From: Symbiodinium natans | Taxonomy: Eukaryota; Sar; Dinophyceae; Suessiales; Symbiodiniaceae | Assembly: GCA_905221605.1 (NCBI GenBank) | Contig: CAJNDS010000251.1 | Coordinates: 1 to 64,000 of the forward strand | Length of the DNA: 64,000 nt | Direction of reading: 5' to 3' | Shown here: in pieces, positions 35,119 through 46,373 of the stretch | Position numbering within the stretch: position 1 is the stretch's first letter | How the letters are laid out: each line of letters starts with the position of its first letter | The notes under the pieces: generated by a model | Databases searched by the model: none | Seen by the model: the letters and a program-made list of their open reading frames with translations, nothing else | Told to the model about the DNA's origin: nothing | Position numbers and translations under genes: made by a program

Positions 35119-35970
35119 GAGAATCTGGCATGGATCTTTAGATAGCTTCGCCGTTCACGAAGCCAATCCTGCTGTTTTCGATCGACGTATCGATTTCAGT
35201 CTCGATGTGTGTGTGCACACAATGGGTCTCAGTGGGGTAGATATATAGACACACACGGAAGATGTGCCGAGAAGGCGAAGATGTCGCATTGCGCCCAGAA
35301 TTACTTTTGAAGACAAAACCCTAAACTAAACCCTATAAACCCTAAACCCTAAAACCTAAAGCCTAAACGCTAAACCCTAAACCCTAAACCCTAAACCCTA
35401 AACCCTAAACCCTATACCCTATACCCTATATAAACCCTAAACCCTAGCATAGCCTCTTAAGCCCGAAACATTTTAGAGCCTCCTCTGTGTACCTTATATA
35501 TAAGCTCTACATAATCCCTCAGCTGTTTTTAGCACTTGTGCACAACCTCTGAAACCCGAAACCCCCAGAACCTCTCCTATACACCCCATAAGCCCTACAT
35601 AATCCCTCAGCTGCTTTCGCACATCTTCTTTTTACTTGTGTGCATGTCATTCTGAAACCCCAACCTTAGAAGCCCTATATGTGATCCCTCAGCTGCTTTC
35701 GCACATCAGTTTTTACTTGTGCATGTGCATAGGCTTGTGTGCGAAGTTTACTCATGTGTCAGGCTTGCTGAAGCTGTGAGTGGTCGAGTTTCCTTTTGGT
35801 GTACTTTCGAGTCTTTTGTGTGATGGTCTGCAGATGAGGAGGATACATGTTTTAGACACGACGGCATTTATATGAGAAAGAGAAAGCATCTCTGGAGCTG
35901 GAGACGACAGATAGTATATAGAGGTATACATAAGCTGTAGCAAATTACACAGAGGCCTAGAAGAGGAGCC
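35119..35970. other. Intergenic region with telomere-like island
   Basis: Between genes A and D. It holds a CCCTAAA array at about 35,318-35,450 and two or three copies of ATCCCTCAGCTGCTTTCGCA/TTTTTACTTGTG text (near 35,512, 35,602 and 35,687). The ACTTGTG words match the subterminal motif. No exon is supported. Confidence 0.6.
35318..35450. repeat. Telomere-like island in element (copy 1)
   Basis: Perfect and near-perfect CCCTAAA units plus CCCTATA variants between element genes A and D. The counterpart in copy 2 is at about 45,700-45,848 and is two or so units longer. Confidence 0.9.
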
Positions 35971-37696
35971 ATGGCACAGAAAACCTCGCGAGTCTACTGC
36001 AAAAACGTGTGGTACGACGTGAAGAAGTGGGTGCCTCGGTTACAGACTTATATAGAAGAAACAAAACCCTAAGCCTAAGCCCTATATAGACACTGAAGCA
36101 CCACACAATCCCGCTGAACTTGATTCGCTTTACCTCAATCAACACTTTTACCTGAAGCTTTTTGGTTTGTTCTTTTCTCATTGATGCCAACCCATCCAAG
36201 GCAGTGCGATCATGTCTGGAGCGGCTCGGTGTCAACAACTGCTTGGACATCCAGCTGGTCCGTGACAAGTACTGGGTTGAGGGCCGAAAGCGTTCGGACC
36301 ATTGTTCCATGTTCCTCAGTTTCGCCGCTGGTCAAGCAGAAAGCATGTGTTTTTTTTATTTTCTTGTGATAGGAAACCCTATACAAGCCTGGAACCCTTG
36401 AGCTTATGTATAAACCCTTTATATATATATATATACATACATATACATACCGTTTGGAACCATTATATGTATGAAGCCTCACAAGGAAAACTTAGGTCTA
36501 TGTGTGCATGTATATGTAGGTATATATATATATATAGAAATGTATACATGTATATAAAGGTCTTTCTTTCCGTCGCAGACAAGACATAAAGCCAAGAGTA
36601 AATTACTTGCGAGTGTCTTAACCCTAAACCTTAAACCGTGTCTAAACCCTATAAACCCTATATAAACCTTAAAACCTAAACCCGAAACCCTATATAAACC
36701 CTAAACCCTAGACCCTTTAATACCAAAAGGAGCACCAGGAGGATGCCGGCTATGCCATCGCCCAGCTCGACCAGGTGTTCCTGCCGGAGATCTGCAGTGG
36801 CAAAGTTCTTGCAGCTTCGTGGGCGGAGGACCCCAAGCCGAAGGTGTCGGCAGAAGCTGGGCCTGGAGTGCCGTCAGCTGCCCCTTGGATCAACGTGCCG
36901 CTGCCACCACCCCCGGTGTTGCCGTCCTGGCCGGCTTTTCCGCCGCCGCCACCACAGCTGGATGAGGATGCGGAGGATGTGGTGCACTTCGTGCCTTGGT
37001 TCCTTCACAGTGAGAATGTTTTCTTGAGTTCTGGTGGACCAACAGTTTTGTCTTTTGTGTGTCCGAACCTCAAGTATATATATATATATACCCTAAACCC
37101 TAAACCCTAAACCCTAAAAACCCTAAAAACCCTAAACCCTAAACCCTAAACCCTAAAAACATATGTCAACTTTTTCCGTTTTCTGCGATGGCTTCTCTTT
37201 TTAAACCCGACATAAACAAAAAAAACAACAGTTTAATATAACACAAGAAACAACTCAGGATCCCTACGAGATTATCCCCATGGAGGGCGAGGACGAGATT
37301 AAGGAGGTCGAGGGCGAGGCCACCAAGCATCTTACCTGCGAGATCGAGAAACTCCGTGCTGCTGGGCTAGAAGAGGTGCAGGACGACGACGAGGAGCCCA
37401 ACGATGAGGCCCAGCAGGACGACGAGGCCGAGAAGGACAAGGCCAACGAAGACGGCAGCCAGTCGGAGGAGGAGGAGGAGGGAGAGCAGGAAAGCTCGGA
37501 GAAGTCCAAAAAGGAGAAGCACCGGAGACACAGATCGCGAAGGCCCTCTTCGAGCTCGCGAAGCAGGCGAGGCAGCAGGCGGAGCAGACGGAGCAGGCGA
37601 AGCAGGAGCAGGCGAAGCAGGCGGCGACGAAGCTCCAGCTCTTCGCGACTGGTCACCTTCCGTGTGAAGCACGGCAAGTACAAGCGGGTACGGTGA
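35971..37696 (+). CDS. Acidic and SR/RS-rich element protein, copy 1 (gene D)
   Basis: Four exons are read. Exon 1 is 35,971 to about 36,038 (MAQKTSRVYCKNVWYDVKKW). Exon 2 is within about 36,158-36,346 (ANPSKAVRSCLERLGVNNCL). Exon 3 starts about 36,730 and ends 37,009 at a GTGAGA donor (EDAGYAIAQLDQVFLPEICS). Exon 4 is about 37,248-37,696, containing DPYEIIPMEGEDE, then a glutamate/aspartate-rich block, then an arginine/serine block (SRRGSRRSRRSRRSRSRRSR) and the end FRVKHGKYKRVR. The exon 3-exon 4 junction keeps frame. The exon 2 borders are not settled. The RS-rich tail resembles SR splicing factors and other nuclear RNA-binding proteins, but no RRM domain was seen. A role in splicing the element's transcripts is a guess. 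CCCTAAA islands lie in its introns and downstream. Confidence 0.5.
36600..36718. repeat. Telomere-like island in gene D intron (copy 1)
   Basis: CCCTAAAC, CTATATAAACC and related units in the intron before exon 3. The same position in copy 2 is about 46,998-47,115. Confidence 0.8.
37088..37160. repeat. Telomere-like island, gene D last intron (copy 1)
   Basis: CCCTAAA and CCCTAAAAA units following a short TATATA run. Copy 2 (47,488-47,564) has one extra unit. Confidence 0.85.
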
Positions 37697-37744
37697 TCGC
37701 CAGCAGCCAAAAAGAGCGAAACCGTTCATCCCTATATAAGCCCC

Positions 37745-37950
37745 AAACCCAAGCCTTGAACCTTAAACCCTAAAAGCCCTACCCTAAAACCCTAACACCC
37801 TAAACCCTAAACCCTAAACCCTTAATCCTAAACCCTAAACCCTAAACCCTAAAACCCTAAACCCTAAACCCTAAACCCTTAATCCTAAACCCGAAACCCT
37901 AAACACTATAAACCTAAACCCTGAATCCCCTAAACCCCCTAAACCCATGC
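37745..37950. repeat. Telomere-like island after gene D (copy 1)
   Basis: About 200 bp of CCCTAAA with CCTTAATC and CCCGAAA variants. Confidence 0.85.
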
Positions 37951-38074
37951 ATTACCTGCGATGGTCCCCGTTACATGCGATGGTTCCGATTTACATGTGA
38001 TGCTCCCCATTACATGTGATTTACATGTGATGCTCCCCATTACATGTGATTTACTTGCGATGGTCCCCATCACA

Positions 38075-38430
38075 TATACATATGTACATATATGCATATA
38101 TGCATATATACATATATACATATATACATATATACATATATACATATATACATATATACATATATACATATATACATATATATACATATATACATATATA
38201 CATATACATATATAAATAAATACATATATACACATGTATATATATACATATATACATATATACACATATATACATATATACATATATACATATATACATA
38301 TATACATATATACATATATACATATATACATATATACATATATACATATATGCATATATGCATATGTACATATACATATACATATATATATATATATACA
38401 TATACATATACATACATACATATACACATG
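38075..38430. repeat. (ATATAC)n microsatellite (copy 1)
   Basis: About 350 bp of ATATAC with ATATGC and ATACAC variants. It differs in length and register from the copy at about 48,480-48,848. Poly-Tyr/Ile frames are artefacts. Confidence 0.95.
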
Positions 38431-38624
38431 TACTTTCGTTTGGGGGGTTGGGGGTTCCATATATACCGTCTAGGGTGTTTCATGGTTTAAATTTAGTGTT
38501 TCGGGTTTAGGGGTTTCCGGTGGTCTAGGAGTCTAGGGCCTAGGTTTCAGGGTTTAGTGATACACATTTTGGATTTTTTTCGTTATTTTTTTTAAAAAAA
38601 AATTTGCATTTTTTTAAAAAAATC

Positions 38625-38798
38625 ATATGAATTTCTTATGAATTCTTTATGCGGTTCTTGTGTTGTTTTTATGTTGTTTTATAAACTTCATAAGAAACGC
38701 ATAAAAAATGCACAGGTTCTATGTGTTTTTTATGAAGTTTTATAAACGACATAAAAACAACATAAAAAACGCATAAAGAATTCATAAGAAATTCATAT
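38625..38798. repeat. Long near-perfect palindrome (copy 1)
   Basis: The segment from ATATGAATTTCTTATGAATT to its mirror AATTCATAAGAAATTCATAT pairs with itself over most of 174 bp, with a centre near 38,711. It can form a hairpin or cruciform with arms of roughly 85 bp and some mismatches. It lies upstream of gene B. Confidence 0.75.
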
Positions 38799-38948
38799 TA
38801 AAACAACAAAAAAATAACAAAAAAAGAAAATAAAATCAAAAAGAAACGATTATTTTTTATAAAAAGGTTCGGGCATAGTGGTGTGCACTGACAAATTCTC
38901 TGGGCCCCGAGCCCTAAACCAGGCTCGAAAGTTTTACATGTGACTGGT

Positions 38949-39096
38949 AGTTTTACATGTGAGACCACAAGCTTTTCCTTCGAGCACTCACGATGTTATA
39001 CTGAAACCCGGAACACTTTATCTAAAAGATTCTGTGGTGTTTGTGCGCTTTTGTAGAGCATGGGTAGTTTTACATGTGAGAGCGCAAGCTTTTCCT
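38949..39096 (+). promoter_or_regulatory. Repeated TTTTACATGTGAGA upstream of gene B
   Basis: A block of about 30 bp, AGTTTTACATGTGAGA followed by C-CAAGCTTTTCCTT, occurs at 38,949-38,980 and again at 39,065-39,096. A shorter TTTTACATGTGA lies at 38,932. The core resembles the subterminal TTTACTTGTGAGA motif, so the same protein might bind. This is inference from similarity only. Confidence 0.4.
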
Positions 39097-39176
39097 TTTG
39101 GCACGCAGTTGCTTCATGACCACAGCACTGTGTGCTCCATTTGAAGTGATTGCTTTTGTGTGTTCGTGAAGAACAC

Positions 39177-41074
39177 ATGTCGGACGAGGAGCCGGCAATG
39201 CCTGTGCCGACGGATGTCGAAGTCGAGGAAGTCCCACCACAGCCTCGGAAGAAACCAGCCGCCAAAGCAGCGAAGACCGATGTCGATGCCGAGGAAGACC
39301 CACAGCCTCAGAAGAAACCAGCCGCCAAAGAGCCAGCAGCGAAGACCACGGCGAAGCCCAAGAAGAATGCGGAGGCAAAGATGAAGGACAAGGTCCAGCC
39401 CAAACAGATAGCCAAGGCCAAAGCAAAGAACCTGGTTCTCAAGAAGCCCTCTGCAGCTCCACAAAGCCAGAAGCGAACAGCCGACGACGACAAGGGCAAG
39501 GGTACCTCTGAGAAGAGCAAGAACAAGGGTACCTCTGACAAGAGCAAGAGTACCTCTGACAAGAAGAGCAAGGTGATTTCCTCATGGGCCACACCCTTGT
39601 TTGCCGAGAAGGAAGATGCCGAGGAAGAGGGCGGCGAAGAGGAGGCGGCAGAGGTCGACGAAGAGATCGATGTGTTCAACACGGACCCCGAGACCCAGAC
39701 GAAGAAAGACCGAGCGAAAGATTTTAAATTTAAGCAGATGTACCAGAACAACCAGTTGCCCGACTGGCTCGCGGCAAAATACCGCGAAACGCTCTCCATG
39801 AAGGTGGGGCGTGTGGAGCAGCAGCGAAAGCTCGTGAACATGTGCCTCGATCGCACAAAGGATCAGAAGCTGGTCGTGAACCTGAACAAGCCGATGTTCA
39901 AGGAGATGCAAGAGACCTGGACGAAGATCCAGTCCAAGAAAGCAACAAAGACCTTATCCAAAACACTCTTCTGTGGTAAGTTCAACCTCACAGAGGATGC
40001 TTTCCAAGCCGGGCTCCAGGCGGGAGAGTTTTACGAAGTGACCGACGAGAATGGCACGTGCAAGTACGGGTGGGATACGGCCGAGCACAGTGAGACAAAA
40101 GCCAAGAAGGCTGCCAGTGTAACCGAGACAGCCGGCAAAATTAGCAAGGAGCAGCAGGGCTTGGTGGCAGCTGTTGCCGACAAGTGGAGCATCGGGTTGT
40201 TTCGGAAGGCCAGCCGTTCCCCCAAGGCCACAGCCTCCAGCAGCAGCGAGAAGAAGGTGCCCTTGGCTATCATGGACCAGCAGCCCCAGTCTCTCTCGTC
40301 GAAGGATTGGGAGATGGCCAAGCAGCAACTGCACATGGCGCAGAAAGCCTTCGAGCAGATCAAGAACTCGGCACAGAAGCTGCTGACAGGATTGACCAAG
40401 GAGGACAAGTTTTACGATCAGGCGAGCCCTTGCTGTTTTAGTTTTATTTACACTTACACGAGACCAGCTTTGCTCTGCTTTTTGCTTTGTTTTGCGAAAA
40501 CGAGTAAAACCCCACACCCCATCTAATTGTTTGGGGGGGGGTTAGGGTTTAGGGTTTAGGGTTGAGGGTTTAGGGTTTAGGGTCTAGGGTTTAGGGTTTA
40601 GGGTCTAGGGTTGAGGGTTGAGGGTTTAGGGTTTAGGGTTTAGGGTGTAAGGTTTAGGGTTTCGGGTTTAGGTTGAAAATTTAAAGTCCGAACCCGGTAT
40701 TTGTCTCTGTGTTATCCCACAACCTCGCAACGATTTACGCCCCAACCCCAACAGAACAGCAGCCCCGAGCCACGACGACACACTATAAGGAAGATCATCG
40801 TCCAGGCGGCCACGAGCGAGAAGGTCAAGATTGATCACATCCATACATGGCAGGCCTATAAGCATTTGTATTTCTGATATGTGAGAAAGAGACTGCATGT
40901 TTTGTATAAGGAACAAAGCACACACACAAATAGGAGCTACCGGATGGCTCAGAGATCACGACCCTGAAGTACGATGAAATGATGCTGGAGTTTGGCACAA
41001 AGGCCGAGCAACTTGAAGAGCAATTCGCTGCTGTCAAGGCACAGCACTCTGTCGTCAGTGCTCGCAAAGCCTAG
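39177..41074 (+). CDS. Mixed-charge element protein, copy 1 (gene B)
   Basis: First ATG at 39,177 (MSDEEPAMPVPTDVEVEEVP). Proposed exons are 39,177-40,421, 40,755-40,853 and 40,934-41,074, giving 494 residues. Both introns would start with GC after CAG (CAG|GCGAGC and CAG|GCCTAT) and end in AG, and all junctions are phase 0. GC donors are common in dinoflagellates. Residues 1-165 are low-complexity Lys/Ala/Glu/Asp with KKPAAK repeats. A globular part follows (FKQMYQNNQLPDWLAAKYRE onward, with a tryptophan-rich middle). The last exon is predicted coiled coil (YDEMMLEFGTKAEQLEEQFA). Intron 1 contains a TTTAGGG array. No family was recognised. It may be an accessory DNA-binding protein. The protein is identical in copy 2. 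If the GC donor is not used, the frame ends at 40,526. Confidence 0.6.
40540..40676. repeat. TTTAGGG array in gene B intron (copy 1)
   Basis: G-rich-strand telomere-like units (TTTAGGG, TTGAGGG, TCTAGGG), opposite in orientation to the other islands of the element. It lies wholly inside proposed intron 1 of gene B. Confidence 0.9.
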
Positions 41075-41203
41075 GAGTGGAGCCTGCCCAGATTTTGATG
41101 GTGTGTGCGGTTTTTGCATTCGCTTGCACACAGGGATTTTGGATCTCCAGAACTATATAGGCGACTGTGCTAGAGAAAGCCGTGCAAAAGACATGTCTTT
41201 GTG

Positions 41204-41275
41204 CAACCCTAAACCCTAAACCTTAAAAACATAAGCCTATATACCCTATATAAACCCTAAACCCTAAACCTGTAG
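41204..41275. repeat. Telomere-like island before transposase (copy 1)
   Basis: CCCTAAA and CCTATATA units between gene B and the transposase gene. Confidence 0.85.
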
Positions 41276-41426
41276 TTATGTTTCATGTGGGAGCTTTGGA
41301 AGTTTGTTTTCTTCAGAATTACATCTTGAGAGTTTCATGTTTTGTGTGATATACAGCAAGAAAACCGTTTCCTTTCGAGATCTTTTCCTTTCGAGATCAT
41401 TTTGCAACATCTTCTTGTACGATAAC

Positions 41427-43418
41427 ATGGATGATGCCGGCCCCGCGAGAAAACGACGAAAAGGTGGCATTCAACAACGACAGAGCCAGGCTGAGGCTTC
41501 AAAGACAAGCATCAGTGCTCTGCATGATCTGCTGATGACATACCTCGCACAGGGCCTTATGTCGGCTGCAGTGTGTCATGCAATTGCAACAGCAGCTGTT
41601 GCCGATATGGGCCTCTCTCGCGAAGGTACCGTGTTTCCTGATTTGGAGAAGCTGGCCAAGATCAAGCATGGTAAGAACCTGCAAAAGTCGATCGACGGCC
41701 TGCTGGCCAAACAAGCCGACCTTCCCACACCCAAAGAGTTCGACATCCCTCTTGCGGGACAGGTGCCAGGCCAGCCCACGTCATTGCTTCTGCTGCCCCA
41801 CGAAATGATGGCCCATATGTTTTCCAATGGCACAGGGTGGGTTACCTCCGTGCTGCCGGACCCGAGCCGGTTGGCTGCCTTCTGGGATTGTTTCCGGAAG
41901 CATCCCTGCATGGAGGGCCACCCTCTGCTTTCCCACCCCCAGTACAGGAACCGGTGCATTCCATTGGCCATGCACGGCGACGAGGTTCCTGTGCTGGGGG
42001 TGGGGAAGATATGGTGCCGCTCGGCACTGGCATTTTCCTGGAATTCCCTCATGGCCACTTTTGCAGGACGCTCTGTGCAGGACACCAACCTGTACATATG
42101 GGGGTGCTTCGAAAAATTCATTGTTGGTGACGACGAGGATGCTCCTGGCACAATGGCCACGTTCTGGAAGATACTCGCATGGTCTTTTGGGATCATATAT
42201 GAGGGGGTGTGGCCTACGAAAGATTGGGAGGGCACTCCGAAACTCGACTTGCTTGTCATATGTAGGTTTTGTTTTTCTTTGTGAAGGGTTTTGTGTTTGG
42301 GTTTCCGCATGTAAAAGCTATACACACACATATATGTATATATATATATATATAAGCAGTTTCATTTTTCACTTTTCCTGTATACAAACAGGTATGCCCC
42401 GGGCAGTGCAGAAGCAGCAAAAGCAGGGACTTTGCTTTGTGGCGGTTACTTTGGAGCCTTGGTTCAGTTGGCAGGCGACCTCGACTACTATGCCAAATGG
42501 CTGCAAGTGCCGAAGTGGAACAACCATGAGAAACCCTGTTGCCTCTGCCGAGCAAGTTTCAAAGGGCCCTTAAGCTGGATGGACAACAGAGAGAGCTCAC
42601 CGTGGCAAAGCGCCGGCCTCAAGCCCAGCAACTGGAAGACACACTGGGATTCGGCTTGTGCCTTATTCCAATTGCCGGGCTTCAATGGGCTGTGTCTTTC
42701 TATGGACTATATGCATTGCATGTTTCTTGGATGGTTGCAGTATGCATATGGCTCCGTGCTCTCTCTCGTTTTCTCGGATTGCTTGGAAGGCACAGAGGCT
42801 GAAAGGCTGAAGCATATCGATTCCTTCATCAAGAATTACCAGCGAGAACATGGCACCAGATACAAGTTCAAGCAAAAGCTCCTCAAACTTACGATGATAC
42901 AGCCCAAGAAAGGTTTCCCAAAGATTCGTGGCAGGGCATCGGATGTGCAAAGCTTGGACACTGCCCTTCTAGCATTTTTTCAGCAGGAGATGGACGAAGA
43001 GAACTACCAGCACAAGCAGATTCTGCTCTTTCTCCGTTTGAATTGTCGTTTGTCTGAGAAGTTAGACACGTTTTCGCCAAGGCATGGGTACCTGGCTTTG
43101 CCTGAGCAGGAAGCACGGCAGGCTCTGCTCTGCGGCCTGCAGATGGCACAGCTCCACATCAGCTTGCAGCAGCACTACAAAGCTGCAGGGAGGCACTTAT
43201 TTAACCTCACAAGCAAGACACACTTTGCTTTGCACAGCCTGTCGCTCAGTGGCTGCATTCATCCAGCAATGGTCTGGTGCTTCAAGGGCGAGTCCACCAT
43301 GCATCGGGTTCAGACCCTTTGGAAGAGTTGCCTGCCTGGTGTCAAGCATTGGCAGGTCGCCAGGAAGGCTGCCCTCAAGGAGCGGCACCTTCTGTGGCTG
43401 AGGGGCAAGGTCGGGTGA
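41427..43418 (+). CDS. DDE transposase, CACTA/EnSpm-like, copy 1 (gene C)
   Basis: Start ATG at 41,427. A longer frame upstream lacks protein-like sequence. Exon 1 is 41,427-42,265, intron 42,266-42,391 (with a TATATA run), exon 2 is 42,392-43,418. The junction keeps frame (CR|YAPGSAEAAKAG) and gives 621 residues. Residues 6-13 hold a basic ARKRRKGG nuclear signal. The likely catalytic residues are D185 in MHGDEVPVLGVGK, D385 in MDYMHCMFLGW and E580 in WCFKGES. The D-x-MH-x(4)-G motif is typical of the second acidic residue in CACTA and related transposases. A cysteine cluster (CCLC, residues 329-332) with later histidines may bind zinc. It would cut and rejoin DNA at the TIRs in the nucleus. 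The reading is uninterrupted, so the gene could be active. Family assignment comes from motif memory and not from a search. Confidence 0.7.
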
Positions 43419-43634
43419 ACTGCGAGGGCCAAAAAAAATTGTTCCTGTTGTTTACATGTGAGGTTTCTATGTGAGAGAGAGCCGGCCCATGCCCCAAAAC
43501 GGAGAAAGAGCTAGCCGGTTGATGAGAGACGTTTTACTTTGCGAGTTCTGTGCCTCTCATATTTACATATAAAGTGTCAGAGAGACAAAAAAGTACTTCG
43601 ATGTGATCATGCCTTGTTTTGGACCTGGGGAAAG

Positions 43635-43734
43635 NNNNNNNNNNNNNNNNNNNNNNNNNNNNNNNNNNNNNNNNNNNNNNNNNNNNNNNNNNNNNNNNNN
43701 NNNNNNNNNNNNNNNNNNNNNNNNNNNNNNNNNN
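43635..43734. other. Assembly gap, 100 N
   Basis: Exactly 100 N, the conventional size for a gap of unknown length. Copy 1 of the interior ends at its left edge and copy 2 begins at its right edge. Confidence 1.
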
Positions 43735-43823
43735 TCCATGCTTGTGGACAAGAAGCTTTTGTGATCAAGGTGTGGTGTGTGGAGACTGACAGAAAGCTGT
43801 TTCCTTGTTTTTGCTTCGCAAAG

Positions 43824-45500
43824 ATGGCAGGCCTAGCGAAGGCCATGGCAGCCATTCAACAGATGGAAGCAAAAGCCACCTCGAACAAGAAGAACTTCCG
43901 GCTCATAGCCGACCCGTGCATCAGTGTCGAATCCTTGAAGCGGCCACTCCGTAACTATCTAGAGTTTCACAAGAGCAGCGACATGTGGTCGCTGGTGTGT
44001 CCGCCACCTGGCGGACCCCTCACCTTTACGTGGCACACGCCACCGAACGGAAGTTGGCTTTCGAAGTGCATTGGACTGCTGTACGACCTCCTAGAAGTAG
44101 CTCCAAATTCGAAGCTTCAATCTGTGAAGCTGCTTCGGGCCTTGAAGTCTCTTGTCGAGGACAAGACCATGAGCATCTGTACTCGCAAGATGACAGAGTC
44201 TGATGTCTTGGACCGGATAGACCTCAGCATTCGGCTGCTCCTCTCGCACCTCCGGCAGCTCAAGCAGAACCTCTCCTTGAAGCTAAAAGTTCTTCGTATG
44301 TGCACAGACGACGAGAAGATGAAGCTTGTTGTTTAGAGCATAGTCTCGTTTCATATGTGGTTGGTTGTCTTCTTCGTTGTTTTTTTACTGCTTATACATG
44401 AGAGAGAAACACAGAGAGAGCAAACCTGTTTTTGCAGGAAGATCAATCTCACGTTGGACAAGCTGGAGCTGCCGATGGAGCTTCTTGTTGGTGATGCGAA
44501 GCCCTTGTTGGAAGAAGGGGAAGCGGATGGTGAAGAGGAAAACGCAAGCCCAGTCAGGCCATGCACGACCATGGTGGTGTATGAGCCGCAGCCCGCCTTC
44601 GTCAGCCCAGTCACCTCTGCTCCTCCGCCCACCTCCCAGCCCACCTCCCAGCCCATCGCCAAGCCCATCTCCACACCCAGCTCGTCGGCGAGAGTTCCAT
44701 GGACTCTTCCCCAGTTGCCACAGATTTTCGCCAAGATCAACCAGGGCACTGGCAGGCAGGATCACAAAAAAACTTCCGAGGACGAGTGTGTGGCAAAAGG
44801 CAAGGCCAAAGCAAAGGTCTTGAAACCCAAGGCCTGCAGTCCCAAGGCCAAGGCCGGCAGTTCCAAGTCCTGCAAGTCCAAGGCCAAAGCCAAGACTTGC
44901 AAGCCGAAGGCCAAAAGCTCCCAGCCCGACATCGCGAAGCCTGGAGACTCCAAGACCCAAACCCAGGCCTCCAAGCCCGAAGCCTCGAAGACCTCCAAGA
45001 ACGAGCTGGACATCCTTGCAGCAGCCATGAATTTGGTGCCCGACGTTGCCTTGGCGAAGAAGAAGGCGAAGAACGAGAAGAAGCAGCCGAAGATCGAAAA
45101 GAAGACCGACAAGAAAGATGCAGTGACCAAGAAGAATGTCCCAAAAAAAGAAGAGCCCAAGAAGCCCAAGGCTGAGATGACAGATGCGAAGATGCCGAAG
45201 GCCAAGAAGTTGAAGAAGGAAGGCCCCGAGGTCGCAGCGAGCGATGTGCCTTTCCCCAAGCTTCCCGTGAATTATGTGTTCGAAGCTACCACGTATGGCG
45301 AGTGCAAAGTCGAGTTTTACAAGCAGAAGAGTTACATCCGGAACTACGATGCAATGGGCAAGAAGAGAAGCATCATCAGCAGCTGCCACCCCAAGCACCA
45401 CACCATTTGTGAGCAGCTTGTGCCACATGTAAAGGAAGGGAAATCCTTGCTGGAGCTTTACCAGTGTAGGATCGACATTGTTTCGAAGTTGAATGCCTGA
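43824..45500 (+). CDS. Lysine-rich element protein, copy 2 (gene A)
   Basis: Exons 43,824-44,299 and 44,438-45,500, 512 residues. It differs from copy 1 by loss of one four-residue TSQP unit in the proline linker and by an intron substitution that changes a GTTG to GTTT. Description as for copy 1. The 5' flank is cut by the gap, 90 bp upstream of the ATG. Probably the same gene as copy 1 assembled twice. Confidence 0.65.
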
Positions 45501-45699
45501 GAGAATCTGGCATGGATCTTTAGATAGCTTCGCCGTTCACGAAGCCAATCCTGCTGTTTTCGATCGACGTATCGATTTCAGTCTCGATGTGTGTGTGCAC
45601 ACAATGGGTCTCAGTGGGGTAGATATATAGACACACACGGAAGATGTGCCGAGAAAGCGAAGATGTCGCATTGCGCCCAGAATTACTTTTGAAGACAAA

Positions 45700-45848
45700 A
45701 CCCTAAACTAAACCCTATAAACCCTAAACCCTAAAACCTAAAGCCTAAACGCTAAACCCTAAACCCTAAACCCTAAACCCTAAACCCTAAACCCTAAACC
45801 CTAAACCCTAAACCCTATACCCTATACCCTATATAAACCCTAAACCCT
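45700..45848. repeat. Telomere-like island in element (copy 2)
   Basis: Counterpart of 35,318-35,450 with about two more CCCTAAA units. Confidence 0.9.
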
Positions 45849-46373
45849 AGCATAGCCTCTTAAGCCCGAAACATTTTAGAGCCTCCTCTGTGTACCTTAT
45901 ATATAAGCTCTACATAATCCCTCAGCTGTTTTTAGCACTTGTGCACAACCTCTGAAACCCGAAACCCCCAGAACCTCTCCTATACACCCCATAAGCCCTA
46001 CATAATCCCTCAGCTGCTTTCGCACATCTTCTTTTTACTTGTGTGCATGTCATTCTGAAACCCCAACCTTAGAAGCCCTATATGTGATCCCTCAGCTGCT
46101 TTCGCACATCAGTTTTTACTTGTGCATGTGCATAGGCTTGTGTGCGAAGTTTACTCATGTGTCAGGCTTGCTGAAGCTGTGAGTGGTCGAGTTTCCTTTT
46201 GGTGTACTTTCGAGTCTTTTGTGTGATGGTCTGCAGATGAGGAGGATACATGTTTTAGACACGACGGCATTTATATGAGAAAGAGAAAGCATCTCTGGAG
46301 CTGGAGACGACAGATAGTATATAGAGGTATACATAAGCTGTAGCAAATTACACAGAGGCCTAGAAGAGGAGCC

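Larger units (their letters stand above)
33341..43634 (+). repeat. Element interior, copy 1
   Basis: 10,294 bp, nearly identical to 43,735-54,053. Differences are a 12-bp in-frame indel, microsatellite length changes, a 9-bp indel after the transposase stop and a handful of substitutions. It ends exactly at the gap. Confidence 0.95.

Noticed and set aside
38075-38430. Tyr/Ile/His-rich proteins of 120-170 codons
   Set aside because: Artefacts of the ATATAC repeat, different in each copy of the interior.
41576-42331. A 251-codon minus-strand frame opposite the transposase
   Set aside because: It mirrors the transposase codons and lacks any motif. The plus strand carries the catalytic residues in frame across an intron.
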